A stretch of 64,000 nt of DNA from Piper betle (taxonomy: Eukaryota > Streptophyta > Magnoliopsida > Piperales > Piperaceae), in assembly GCA_033002965.1 (NCBI GenBank), contig JAURVB010000673.1:1-64000 (forward strand), read 5' to 3'. Each line of letters starts with the position of its first letter. The stretch's first letter is position 1. The position numbers and the translations under genes are program-made. Of the stretch, positions 23,701 through 36,305 are shown in pieces. The notes beneath the pieces are model-generated. The model saw only the letters and a list, made by a program, of their open reading frames with translations, had not been told where the DNA came from and ran no database searches.

Positions 23701-26700
23701 GGATTTGTATACCTAGGGTTGCTGACATCTAGTTCATGTGGTACGAACACAGGGAGACTAATCTCTGGATTCAAGTCAGTGACAGTTTTAGGTTGGGAAG
23801 GATAATAAGTACTGCTTTCAAAGAAAGTAACACCTGCACTAACATACCATTTCTTTAGTGATAGAGAATAACAGACATATCTTGAGATTTACAATAGCCC
23901 AAGAAGAAGCATTTAACTGCTTTAAAAGACAACTTATCCGGTCGACCATGGAGTAGATGAACAAAGCAAGTACATCCAAATATTTTAGGTTTAACAAGAA
24001 ACTCAGGTTTATTAGGATGCAAAACTGAAAAGGGTGTCCTGTTCATTGGGAAGCAAGAGGTCAGCAAGGCTTCTGGCCAGAAAGTTTTAGGAACTGACAT
24101 ATTTAACACGAGACATCAAGTGACTTCTAGTAAGTGCCTATGCTTCCTTTCTGATACACCATTTTGATGTGACGTATATGCGCATGATGTCTCATGAATG
24201 ATACCATGGTCATTGAGATATTTCTGAAAATTTGAAGATACATACTCTACAGCATTATCAGTTCTAAAAAGTTTAATATTAGCTGAATACTGAGTTTGTA
24301 TTTGGGCAGAGAATGCTTGAAAGCAACTGAAAACTTCTCTTCTTTCTTTCAACAAATTTAACCAAGTCATTTGACTATGGTCATCAACAAAGATTACATA
24401 ATATTTGAACCTTCCAAGATTAGGTACATTAAGAGGGCCCCATACATCTGAAAGGACGAGGTCAAAAGGTTGAAAAGAAGTGGACACAGACTGTTTTGGA
24501 AAAGACACCCTATGATGCTTAGACAACTGGCATATCTCACAATCAAGTTGAGGTATGTGGCTAATGGTAGGTACCACTAGCTTTAGTTTATTCAAATTTA
24601 AATAACCTAACCTAGAATGCCATTGCATAGCCGTAGAAATAGATGAAGACACCATTGAACTTGACGTTGTTGGCTGCTTTATTTGTAGATAATAGTGTTT
24701 CCCTTTGCTTGAGCCACTGCCAATCGGCTTCTTCAACACCACAACCTGGAAAATACAATGAGTGGAATAAAAGATTACTTGACAATTTGCATCAGTACAC
24801 AATTTACTAACTAAGAGCAGACTGGTAGGGAATGAGGGAACTAGCAACACATCCTCGTGTTAGATTAGTAGATAAAAACACAGAACCTTTTCCATAAGCA
24901 GGAGCATAACTCTCATCAGCAAGACTTATATTAATGGGCTTAGAGAAGAGGGAAATTTTGGAAAATGAATGATAGTTACCACTCATGTGATTTGTGGCCC
25001 TGAATCAATAAGCCACGAATTGTTTAGGGTAGAGACAGTAACTGAACTACTTGCATTTACAAAGGAAGCAGAGGGCATAACATGTTTTCCATGAGCCATC
25101 TTAATGAGATGCTCAAAGTCTTCATGACTGGTGGTGACTGTTGATGCAATTGGCGGAGCAGATAATATTGTACAGCCAGGATCCTGGGAGGCTTGAGGAG
25201 TAGAGGATTGCTTGGCCCAATCTAGTTTCCCGTGTTTGTCCAACACTTGTCTTCAGTGTGTCCTATCATGTCGCAAAACTCACAAAACCTATCCTCCTTC
25301 CTATTGTTCCTGCCACTTCCACATCCAATGCCTCCTCGACCTCTACCTCTCTCGCTAATATAGTTTAAGGAAGATCGAGTATTGGACATCATTGCTGAGT
25401 TTTCCAAGACTTCAACTTGCTCTTCTATTTGAGCAAGAATTCCAGATAACCTCGAGAAGACAGTATTCAGATTGGGAAGATCTGTACCAGTCAAAATTTG
25501 ATCTTTGGCAGTTGAGTAATGAGTGTTTAAGCCAGACAGAAAACATACAACCTTCGACTCCACCCTTTGTCTCTTCCAGTTTCAATATTGTTTGGATAAG
25601 GCTGGTACAAGGAGAGTTCCTCCCACTTAGCTTTAACAAAGCTATAATATTCTCCAAGATTCTTGGTACCTTGTTTAGAGAGGAAAACTTCCTTGCAGAG
25701 ACCATAAATCCTTTGTATATTTGTTGCAGATTCCCAAGACTCGCTGACTGAGATCCACACAGCATAAGTAGTAGGAAGCAACAAGACATCACAACTGATA
25801 TGTGGCTCCATTGAGTTCTGAAGCCATGACATGACCTGGGCATCCTCTTTAATCCACTTTGAACTCGTAGCATCAGGTCTATCCCTCTCAATATATTGAA
25901 CCTTCTCTCTAGATGTGAGTAAGGTCTTCACAGCTGCTGACCATTGAAGGAAGTTCTTTCCATTTAACTTGGTAGTCATAATGGAGGAACTTCCCAAAAG
26001 GTCACTAACTGAGAAAGTGTTAGGTGGATTAGATGGAGGTGCTGGGGCAGAAACAATAGTTTTCCCTTTTGCCATTACTAGACGAGAAGAGAATAAGATA
26101 GGATGGCCTCAAACAGGTAAAGTAATGATTAACATATCATTACTAGGGTTCCACATGTCCCTTATTATAACCTTGCTCGCATACCATGTTGAAAATCCGA
26201 TAGGTATACAAAACAAGAAAAAATTAGGAGAAGTGGAGGTGAAAACACATGTTTTTCACAATTCACACTTTGAATATTATATAGAGAAGAAGTGGTTACA
26301 ACTAATCCCTGATTTCCGAGGATAAGATAACTACAAGTATTAAACAAAAATAACTCCTAACAGACTAAGAATAAGTCAATCCGACCTGTAAACCACATAA
26401 CATAATATACAACATGAAACATGTGACTCTAGTATTCTAACAATAATATTATAAAATTAAACATAATATTTATCGTGCCTGTTGGTTTGAATGTGCTTCA
26501 AATCTAGGAGCTTTTGATCGTAGCTTCTCTGCTTGATCATACAAATTATAGTGAAGATAATTACGAAGAAGTAAATTTAAGAGAGTTTCCTGCCATGTTT
26601 AATATATGTCAGCAGCCATATACATAAAAAATAACTACACCAACTGTTCCACATTTTCATACAAACCTGACCCAATTCATCATGACGCAATGTGGCCATC

Positions 26701-28652
26701 CTGTGCAAAGAGAGGAGCGTCCTGGATACAAATGGTTAAACAAATTATGAGTAACATAGTTAAAAAACTAGAATTCCTTATTTTCCCACAATAACATAGT
26801 GCACAATACAGGATTGAAGATTCACAAACCCTCACCCACGGATTTCAGCAAGACTATCCGTGATTTCATAGCAGTAAGAGTAATAGAAGTACAGCCTAGA
26901 AGCTAAAACATCAACTGTCCGCCTATTCACGATTCTTAGACGGTTAATGCTCGCTGATGCACAAGCTTTAGCCTGAAAAAAACAAAAGAGAATGCCTTGA
27001 GGATCAGGAATATTGATGAAGGAAGGGTGTTTCATAAAAATGGAAAAAGGATAGTAGATACCTCACTATACTTTTTCTCATCAATCAGAAATATAAGAAA
27101 AAGTAAATAACAAAAGATCTCAAGCTCCGGGAGAGGATGTTTGGCAGTACTCTGTGAGACAGATGACACAATATCGATTTCCATGTCATGCTCATCTTCC
27201 TGCAAAGCACATGTGGCATAATTCAGAAAATGAAAAGATTCCAAAATCGGCCATTGGCCATGACCAAACTACTTCATAAGTTTGACGACAAAGTGCAATT
27301 AAGAACACCATTTTCAGCATACTTAAAATTGTCCCAAATTGAATGTAATGTTTGATTGCCTATTCATACTCAATTTCAATCATAACATCTATTGTGCACA
27401 AGGATTTCTTAGATCCAACCTAGGATTCACTCTGTATGAGTTAAAGATGTAACTTTGGAATATGAAAGAGAAACAACTGCACAAAACATAACAAATATTG
27501 CTTTTGGCACCAAGTACACCATGCAAATAGTCTACTGATCCACTGATTATTTTTAAAAACAAAAAGGAAAAAGAAGCTAAGAAATCAGAAAAATAAAACC
27601 ACAATGACATCAGCTGTGGAAATGCGCACTAATCTCCAAGTCAACTACACAGAGAAGATCTTGATCAAGTTACAGAGATTCCCCTCATATAATTTCATTT
27701 TCAAATGACCTTACTCATTCAAACAATTAGGGGCATGACAAGCGTTCTCCAAAGCTCAGATATCACTTCTTACGCACAAACAACTATGACAAATGGAAAA
27801 AATAATGATTTGAAGCCCAATATAAGAAGGTTCGCTGCTTACAATGCAGCAGTGCATAGTGTGCACCAGTTGTGATCCTAACTTCATCCACTAAAACCCC
27901 AAATATAATTACGATTGCTTCCTCATAAAAAGTGAGGCAGTAAAGCAAAATCAATTACCAACAATTAGAGTAAAGAGAAGACGCACCCACATACATTGCT
28001 CAACCACATTTGCAAGCACAGCTAGCATCTGAAATCCCAACTAACTGAATTCCTATCTCTAATCCCTGCAGACTAGATCCCATCAGATATCATCCAATTT
28101 GTCGATACCACCAAATCATCCAAATTACAAATTCCAAACACACTATTTTCACAATACCCAACAAAAATCACATCCGCTATTGCGAATTTCCCAGCTCAAC
28201 AAAAATCAACTAAGCCCAAAAAACACGAACTCCGTCCCTTCACCCACCCCCTACCCACCTCCTCCCCTTCAATAAAAAAAAAGATTTCACCTTTGGGAGG
28301 TACGACGAGAGGCGCGAATGCAATTCCGACCCAGGCGAAACCGCAAATCCAAGAAAAGCCGAAATCACCGACGCATTGAGCTTCCGACGCAGACCCATCG
28401 TAAGCCGCACGGCTCGCACAATCCGCCGCACCTCTTTCGCGTACGCCCCCGTCTCAATCATCGCCGCAACCTCCTTCAAGTCTGCAACGCATAACCGTCA
28501 AAACCCCCAAAACAAATCCAACCACAGAAGCAGAAATTTCGAAACAAAAACCGGGGGGTTTCGGGGAGCGTACGTTGTAGGGTGGTCAGGGTAGGAGTGG
28601 GGGCGGAGTTGGAGTCCGCCGGTGCGTCCTTCATCTCCACATCTTGCGTCAT
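20724..28652 (-). CDS. RPN3: 26S proteasome regulatory subunit RPN3 (PSMD3)
   Basis: Exons on the minus strand are 28652-28574, 28481-28291, 27199-27062, 26972-26836, 26721-26667, 26589-26479, 21573-21334 and 21239-20724. They sum to 1467 bases, 488 aa, with every phase consistent and no frame break. RPN3 is a PCI-domain scaffold subunit of the proteasome lid. Seen here are the acidic N-terminus ([15 protein letters not shown]), the TPR-like helical repeats ([56 protein letters not shown]), the PCI winged helix ([35 protein letters not shown]) and the Lys/Glu tail ending AEDDDDDF. Intron 6 holds a 4.8-kb Copia element 31 bases after the donor, which reads CAG|GCACGA, a GC donor. Confidence 0.97.
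21684..21940 (-). repeat. Copia 3' LTR
   Basis: A 257-base TG...CA repeat paired with 26187-26442. The adjacent 21941-21949 is the polypurine tract on the minus strand. Confidence 0.93.
21953..22201 (-). pseudogene. Copia RNase H remnant
   Basis: The 3' end of the pol region, with [31 protein letters not shown] and VADIFTKAL, the standard Copia RNase H tail. It is separated from the reverse transcriptase by decayed sequence. Confidence 0.9.
22660..24109 (-). pseudogene. Copia integrase tail and reverse transcriptase remnant
   Basis: The segment 24109-23855 carries the integrase C-terminal pattern ([25 protein letters not shown]). The reverse transcriptase lies at 23340-22660 with [20 protein letters not shown] and the catalytic YVDDII. 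A 41-base tandem duplication (second copy from about 23374) disrupts the region between them. Confidence 0.9.
24116..25246 (-). pseudogene. Copia protease and integrase remnant
   Basis: A protease-like WLIDSG lies near 24990-25010. The integrase follows in another frame: the zinc-binding region (WHSRLGYLN...CEICQLSKH) and the catalytic-core landmarks [15 protein letters not shown] and [13 protein letters not shown]. Stops separate the two and the integrase frame ends early; the next piece is at 24109-23855. Confidence 0.9.
25222..26075 (-). pseudogene. Copia gag remnant
   Basis: It starts [11 protein letters not shown] and shows the Copia gag features [17 protein letters not shown] and [16 protein letters not shown] frame break near 25560 precedes an Arg/Gly-rich stretch and the CCHC zinc knuckle [14 protein letters not shown]. 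Confidence 0.9.
26187..26442 (-). repeat. Copia 5' LTR
   Basis: A 256-base partner of 21684-21940. The primer-binding word lies just inside, at about 26175-26186 on the minus strand. Confidence 0.93.
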
Positions 28653-28730
28653 TGTTGCACTACTTGGAGAATTAGAGTTCCGATTTGGGGAAAAAGTTGG
28701 TGACTTTCTGATTTCAAACAAGGGGAGAGC

Positions 28731-28738
28731 TTAGGGTT
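28731..28738 (-). promoter_or_regulatory. Telo-box-like AACCCTAA upstream of RPN3
   Basis: It lies about 80 bases before the RPN3 ATG on the minus strand. A TGGGCC site II word lies at 28857-28862 (plus strand). The pairing resembles promoters of growth-coupled housekeeping genes. Confidence 0.45.
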
Positions 28739-28862
28739 GAGTTGGAGAAGACGAGCTGTGAAATTACGAAAGGAGTCACGTACGTGGGGCTATTTTGGTA
28801 ACCTGTGGTGGGGGTAATATGGACTTTCGAGGTGTTTAGTTGGACAAGCTGGCTAATGGGCC

Positions 28863-29599
28863 ACTAAGAGGTCATCTAAATTCTTAGGTTAACAAAGTCT
28901 ACTCAACCGTAGGTGTATTTTTCTTATCCTTATCCTGCCAACCAGATTTATAACAATAAGATCAATTGGGTACTTAGATTATCAAAATACTAAGTGTCTT
29001 TTTAATGTCTCACCAAGTGAGTTTCAATACATGGTCAACTAAATGCTTGCATTAACAAAGTACTCGACGACTATAAGTGTGTTTTTTGTATTATGCTAAA
29101 CGGGTTTATGACTTCAATTGGGTACTTATATTAATAAATTATTCGATTGTAAGTATGTTTTTCATATTTTGTCATTTTGATGTTCATAATTTAAAGTCAA
29201 CTAAGTACCTGGGATAACAAATTACTTAATTGTAAGTGTGTTTTATCATTTTCCGTCGATTAGATTTCGCATTATAAAGTCAACCAAATTTCAGTCTTAC
29301 ATGTGATTCATTAAAAAAAAGATTAATTTTTTTAATTTTTTTGAGATAAATAATAGAATATGAATAAACTTCACATTCCCCAATTTAAATGGGGCGCACT
29401 TTAGTTAGGCCCAAAGAATTGAGACGTGGCTAAAAAGTTTTCCTCTTAACCCACTGTCTTTTCCCCTCTTCATTTCATGAGTTATAAATTAGTCAAACTT
29501 TGTAAATCGTAGTCTTCCCCCTTAATGTTTCTAAAATTACCATTTAATCTACCTTGTCACTCTCAGCCTATATTCTCATCCCTTCTATTAACTTTTTTC
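28863..29599. other. Intergenic DNA with imperfect repeated phrases
   Basis: Between about 28870 and 29290 a motif resembling AACAAATTACTYAATTGTAAGTGTG and 'GTCAACTAAGTACCT' recurs imperfectly four or five times at 90-110 base spacing. No gene is seen. Confidence 0.45.
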
Positions 29600-30456
29600 G
29601 CACGAATAGTCAACTTAGTGAGTATTCAATATTTGATTCAGCTCGATTTTATTTGAAATTCGACATTTAAATATTCGAGCTCGAATTTAACTCGAACTTG
29701 AATATACGAGTCAAGTTTGAGCAATATATTATTAATTCGACTCAAAATCGACTCACAATTTGATTTGATAATATAATATAATAATATATATAATATCACT
29801 TACTTAATCAAAATACATTTAAAATAATAAATAAATATTATTATTGACTATGTACTAAAGGATGGTGGTGGTGGCGGTATTTTATTTTATATTTTTTGTT
29901 TTTTATCAAATCTGAGTCATCATAATTCAGAATAAAGTTTGATATAGAAACATTATCTACTCCCAGCTAAAATAATCTTTATATATATATATATATATAA
30001 GTTTTATTTTAACTAATTATATTTATTTATATACAATAAAATATCAAAATACCATCATAGCTTGTTGGGAGAGTCTTTTAGGCAAAAGATCTGAATATCA
30101 TTTTTTGTTGGATATGTCTTCCATTATTAATAATTTCCTATACCCTAAGAAAAAAGGGGGAAATAAAATTATAAATAAAAGGCTACTATTTGAGCAAGCC
30201 TGAGTTATTTTCGACCTTATAATTGAGTTAATTTCGAGCTCCCGAATAAGTTGGTTTTAAGTTCGACAAAATTAAATAGTTTAAATGCATTCGAGCTCAA
30301 GTCAAGCTCAAACAACATAAAAATATTCGAGTAAATTTCGAACATTTATGTTCAAAATTCGTTTCATCACGAGTCGAGTTTGAACGACCTTTGAGTTATT
30401 CGAGTCGAGTTCGAGCATAAATTGAGCTCGGCTCGCTCGCTTATTTAATAGACCTA
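29600..30456. mobile_element. Diverged copy of the CTCGA-rich hAT family
   Basis: The left part matches ACTCGACATTTAAAT...CGAG and the right part ends GAGCTCGGCTCGCTCGCTTATTT, parallel to 53000-53630. The centre is AT-rich, and an A-box-like TAGCTTGTTGGGAG lies near 30059. Neither the terminal repeat nor the target duplication is clean, so the limits are approximate. Confidence 0.6.
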
Positions 30457-32705
30457 CACACCGATTCATCTTTCCCTTCTTTCATACATTTTCCAGGAGC
30501 ATTTTGCCTTCCTTTCATCCTTTGTTCTTTGTAGTTGAAAGGCCTGAGTCCTTTTTTCTTTCGTCCTCTTTTCTTTCATGCATATATATCATATTAGTCT
30601 ATGCCTAATCTCATATATTTTCATCTGTTGCATGAATAAGTAGCATGTCAAAATTTTTGTTTTATGTAGTAACATGTCAGACTTTTTGTTTTATTTTTTC
30701 ATGAGATACCATGTTTAGGTTGTTAGAGTTTTGCCTTTCTTTCTGATAGTTTTATTTCATGCATGCATATAGAGATGTATAGAGGTGTTAGTGTTTAACT
30801 GTTTGCGGATTAGCGAATTGCTTGGAGTTTCTACTCAAGTCTATTACGATTCATTTCTACATTTATCTATTTATTTTATCGACTTCTGATTTCAAGATCA
30901 TAGAATGTGTCGAATTCTATTTTATTCTACACATATCATCCAAACATGATTCAACTTTTAAACATGATTTTATTTCTATGATTAATAATCTTCAAGGTAG
31001 GTAAAGATCCCTGAGTTATTTTTGAAAATTTAACTGTGCTTCATGTTAACTTCTACAGTCATTTCATCGTTGACTCGCGATGCTGCCTCCCCAACCTCTG
31101 GGCTTTGATATCTACCAAGTCTGTCAACTCCACCCAATTATGATTGGTGGATAGGATTTGTATACAGATGTAGGTTGAATATGTGTGCTCGTTAGAGTGA
31201 TGTTCCATGTTCGCATCTTTTTTTTTTTGGTGTTATTATACTGTAATTATTATCATTTTACTATGAAATGATGAAAATCATGTTTTTATTTTTTCCCCCG
31301 ATTCTTTGTTGTTTCTTAAGTTTTGAAAATTGTTCTACAAATAGATTTGTGAAAGAGTTGGTGTCGTGGTATATTCAAAGTGGGCTTTTCATGGATCGTT
31401 TTTTATGTAATTATTTGTTGTTAACAATTTCATTGTTTTTCATAGATATCAAAGCCCAGAGGAGAGGAGACGAGAGACACCTCGCTATGGTGAGGGAGCG
31501 TGCGTCTCCAGTCGACGATGACGAGGCTGAGATGGCCGTGGAAGTTAATATGAAGTACGACTAAGTTTTTAAAAACAATTTAAAGGATCTTAACCTGGAA
31601 GTATGACTCTATTATTAAATTAGTCGATAAATTTATGAATTTTTTATTTTTAACAAGCATTATTATCCTTAATAAATTTAAATTAATTTAATTATATGTT
31701 TTATATGATTTTAATTATTATAAATTATTGCATTTATTAAGTTTATATATCCTGCGCAATGTGAAGGACCATGTTTTTACTATGTAAATATTATTAATGA
31801 ATTAGCTGTTTAACTGTGTTTTCTCACAAAAATGCTTTTGTGTTGTTTATATGATTATAGTCTGTTTATGATTTATTCTTCTTCATTCTTATAATAATCT
31901 TCAATTATATGTTGATAAACCACATTTTTTATAAAACTTATATATGTTTTTTTTGTTAGATTCGTAAATAGTTAAATTTATTATGCATTGTTATCTTTAT
32001 TTCTTATATATCATGTATGTGCTTTATTATGTTGCATTATAGTTTGATTATTTGCTGGGTAAATGTCATTTCAACTATTTATTTCATGTTTAAATATACG
32101 CATTATGTTTCTATTGATACTTTTATTATATAAATTCATGTTTGTTAGAGTTCAGGCAACTTTATTGAAATTTAAACAATAGTGTTATTTTGATTTTTTT
32201 GTTTGAGTTATTTTGTTTTTAAATTGATTTCTGTCATTTTTAGTTAGGTAGGGGTATTACCATTCCTTTTAATATTTGTCAACACATTTTATGTTACAAC
32301 CATCATGCCATGTTTCCATTAGGCTAATTTTTACAGCAACAATGTATACTTAATTATGAATTTTTTGTCCTTAATCAATTTTTTTATTGAATTATTCAGG
32401 TTTATGAAAGACTTCAGGCTAGTGTTTTATACAGTTTAGAATTTGAGTGTTTCAAAAATATTTACAAGAAATAAATATTCTTAAGTTATATAAGCATAAT
32501 CTGCACATTGTGTGGAAATTTTTACTAGGTAACTAACAAAAAATAATAACAAATGAATCATATTACGTATGTACTTCAAATTGAGTATTTCATAATAAGT
32601 GGTTAGTTTCCTTGCTAGTTTTAGTTATAGTTACGAAGGCTGAGAGTTGTTGATGTCTTATTAATCAATTCGCATTTAGTAGCTATAGGGTTTTTTTAAT
32701 AATTT
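30457..32705. other. AT-rich intergenic DNA
   Basis: No recognisable gene. A short frame preceded by an acceptor-like site (about 31446-31564, AQRRGDERHLAMVRERA) has coding-like composition but no partner exons that I can link. Confidence 0.35.
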
Positions 32706-33215
32706 TGTAATGACGTAGCCCAAAATACAATATAATGAGCTAAATTATTTTTTCAAAAGTAATTAACCAAGTTAAAGATTTATTAATTAGTCTCACTTAT
32801 AAATAGAATCTTATACTATTAGGTATTAGATATGAGATCTATTGTCTATTCTCATCTATAAACAGGATCTTATACTATTAGGTATTAGATGTGAGATTAA
32901 GTTGGGGGATCTCACAATCCACTAACTTTAGGAAATTTTGTCCCCAAAATTCCTGCACTTTGCCCGTTATTAACCTCAGCTTACGACCTTCTTTAGTCCG
33001 TGACCAATAGTCTAGCCAACGTCTCTAGTCCAACTCATCATCCAACGCGGAACCAAGATGTTCTGATACTATTTGTAATGACTCAACATAAAGTGCAATG
33101 TAATAGTCTAAGTTATTTTTTCACAATTAGTTAAATAAGTTAAAGATCTGTCGTTCATTATAACTTATAAATAAGATCTTATTCAAATAAATATTAAATA
33201 TTAAACTAAGTTATT
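32706..33215 (-). mobile_element. Second TRIM-like LTR element family
   Basis: TGTAATGACGTAGCCCAA at 32706 and TGTAATGACTCAACATAA at 33074 begin two related blocks (shared AGTTAAAGATYTRTYRTT, ACTTATAAATARRATCTTAT). The word TTCTGATACTATT just before 33074 resembles a PBS complement. The interior includes a duplicated ATCTTATACTATTAGGTATTAGAT. It has no coding capacity. The right end is approximate. Confidence 0.55.
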
Positions 33216-36200
33216 TATTGTTGTGTGTAAATTGTTGTTTGATGGTAGCGTGTTGATTGCATTGTTATTATTTATACTTCTTACTGTGATTGTGTTGTTC
33301 TGCTATGTTGTTATTTGTGTTTTTCGTGGAGTTTGTGGGTATAACTGTTGTGATGTATGATCAAAACTGGGAATATTTAAAGTATGATCAAAACTGGGAA
33401 TGGTTTAGAAAAAATGCTCTTGGTTTGGTATCAAATGATTAAATTCCTAATTCATTAAGTTGATTTAGTCTATGAGTTGGAAGATGGATTGTGAGATAAA
33501 ATAAATGATGACTTAGTTGTTTGATCTTCTTCAAAAAAAAAAAATGCAGAAATAGTTTTTATGTGCTTATTAATTTGCACCGAAGAAAGACCATGAATTA
33601 TATTTTGAGCTGTATTCCATCTCACTGACTAAGTAATCTTCTGTTTCAGGTTGAATTGGCTTGTACAAATGAGAAACAAACGCTTGCTATAAAATATGTC
33701 ATCACCCTCTTTCAAACTAATATGACAAAATCTGTATCCGTGAAGAACATTGAACCTAATCTAAGAAAGATCACTAGTGCAATTTTAAGCCATTTGAAGT
33801 TCAAAAGCAGAAATCGGCTTTGCCGTTAAGGATCTTAAGGGATGTTCACACTATACTCACCCACCGTTGTCTTCTAGCTTTTAGATCATGTTTAACTGTG
33901 GAAGCCATGAAGTCAAAAAGGTCTTATTTTCTTGATTCCCTTTTGTATAGTGGTGGAGGTGATTTTGTTGGTTTTAAGGTTTTGATTGAGTTATACAAAA
34001 GTCCTCCAAATTATATCTACTCATAAGATTAAAAAATTGATGGATTCAAAGTCAGATTAAGTGACAGAAAATCAAATAAAAAAGAGGGGTTTTTATTCGA
34101 TAATCAGAAGCACAATTGGAAACCAATCAATGATAACCAGATTTGTCATTTTACTGTTGTTTTACCATTAGCTTAAAGAATTCTTCTACACTTGAAAACT
34201 CAACCTTTCCGCCTGATGATTTTAGTTTTGATTCGGTTGTGACCCTTATCGAGTTGCACCTCTGACCATTTTTGTCACGTGCGTATATATGGTATATATG
34301 CATGAACTATGACCTTAGTCTCCCCCAGTATTCGGTGCCACCCAACTCGACGCTATGTCATCTCGGCTCTTATTTTCAATTTTTATTAGAGTCGAGTTAA
34401 GTTAGGTCTAGGACTGTTTCCATCGTGAGTATAGTGTGTTTGTGGTGTATTTAAACCCTATTCAGAGGATCATAGTCCCTACAAGACGTATGACACAGTT
34501 CCCGAGGTTGTCTTGGGTGCCTTAGGGTGAAAACCCTAAGCGTGCAAAACCTGTGTTGGCAAGGCCCCTTGCGCCAACGAAATTAAGATTAGGGTTTCGG
34601 GTAAGGGTGTAAAGGCGGTAACACAGTACCCTTGCACCCAAATTCAAATTTCCCTCCCTTTTATACCAGCACAAAGGGATTATACGAACGTCCTTGTGCC
34701 CACCAGTTTGAACTAAACTTGTGTGCAGTTTGGTTCAGCAAAATTGCATACCTAGATGGCCAGCACAAAGGCGCTAGGAGAGCACCCTTGCACTAGGAGT
34801 TTTTACCTTTTCTACAAAAGCAACCCTTCTCCTCATTTTCAACCATTTGCCTCTTCTTCTACCAACTTCCTCCTTGCTCCCTTGCGTTCTTCCTTCCTCT
34901 CTAGCTCTTTCCTACCTCCTCTAGGCCTCTCTAATCTCGTCCAACCCTTAGGGTTAAAGGTCTTTAGGAACCGGTTAAGGTAAAGTCTCATCTTTACACC
35001 TTTTCTTATAGTTATCTTGACTGTGTTGTTACTTTTTTGTTAAGTTTTAATTTTTATGGTATTTTATACATGTAGTTCTTTGTTAGAGGAGCATTTAAAA
35101 CATAGTTTCATGTCATTTTGATTTGTATAAAAATAGTTATGTATTTTTTAGTGAGGTATGCTCAATATTGTGCACCATTTCACTAGAAAAATATTATTTT
35201 GCATTGTAGATAGGTTTTTTGCATTATTCTTATTTTCTTTACATTCATCACAGTTATATCTACACTTTTAATGTTGATCATTTTGTCTAATATAATGTCT
35301 ATATGAATGTAACGGAGCCAAACTTGGCAAAAATGGCAGATTTCATGTCCCAGTGACCTGGCTGCCTCTTTCCCTAAGTTTTACTCCATGATGTGGTTAG
35401 CTTTTGACGTTAATATTTTGCATGGTTATAGATATGTATTTTTTGATATTCCTGAAAAAATCTCTAATTTCATGATATGATTGTTGTGATATATGTGTGT
35501 TGTGTCATGCTCGAAGATTGTACTCCGTGATGAGCTACATAAAAGTTATTAATAAAATCTATAAAAATTACATAAGTACTTCTTAATTGTCTACTATAAA
35601 TTTGTAAGTTTGGGGATTAAATAAAGATCATATGCATTGTTAGATTGGTCCACTAAATTGATTTTTCTACATTTTCTCGCACTTTCTCCTCTTCTTTTTG
35701 GCTCCAATAGATAATTTATATTTATAAGATTCATATAAATTATAACTATAACTATAACAATAAATGATGTTTTTTATCATGACTATTAGATTCTTGCAAC
35801 GGTTGAGATTAGATCTATAAGATTCTTAATTTAATTATAAATATGAAATATATCTCTAATTTTAACTTTAATCTTTAAGATATATAAAATTATATTTTCT
35901 TTATCGATGACCTAAATTTAATTTTGTAAGGAAGATATTATATTGTGCACGATTTTCTTCATCACATGTAATCTTTTGCATTAGCGTTTTATAAAACCCT
36001 AAAAATAATTAGGTTATTTTATTTAGGTTTTTGTAAATCATAGAACGAACCGTAAATATTATTTAATTAAATTAATTCTTAAAAAATAATTTTATAAATT
36101 ATTGTTTTTGACCTTTAGCATATCAGTATAATGATATTTATAATATTTTTATGATTTAACATCCATTTGTATTAACTTAATAATTATTTTTTGACTTTAC

Positions 36201-36305
36201 ATTATCACACAAATGACTTTTTGAATTCCACACATATTTATAAAATTTAATGTAGTGAATTCCTAAATTCCATACATAATCTTCTATATAGAGGAGAATT
36301 CTATT
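33216..36305. other. Intergenic DNA, mostly AT-rich
   Basis: No supported gene. At 33650-33830 an acceptor followed by an open frame (ACTNEKQTLAIKYVITLF) looks exon-like but has no recognised family. The block 34490-34980 is less AT-rich, carries a TATA-like TTTTATACC near 34660 and an open frame at 34756-34983, and may be part of an old LTR. The block 35690-36000 matches 42240-42500. Confidence 0.35.

Larger units (their letters stand above)
21684..26442 (-). mobile_element. Degenerate Copia retrotransposon in RPN3 intron 6
   Basis: The 5-base duplication ATAAT flanks it (21679-21683, 26443-26447). LTRs of about 256 bases start TGTTGAAAATC and end TATTCTAACA. A PBS-like word TGGTATGCGAGC follows the right LTR on the minus strand, and a polypurine tract GAGGGGAAG precedes the left one. 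Coding order on the minus strand is gag, protease, integrase, reverse transcriptase, RNase H, which defines Copia. Several stops and frame breaks mean it is not autonomous. The LTRs differ at roughly 25 positions by eye, so the insertion is old. Confidence 0.95.
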
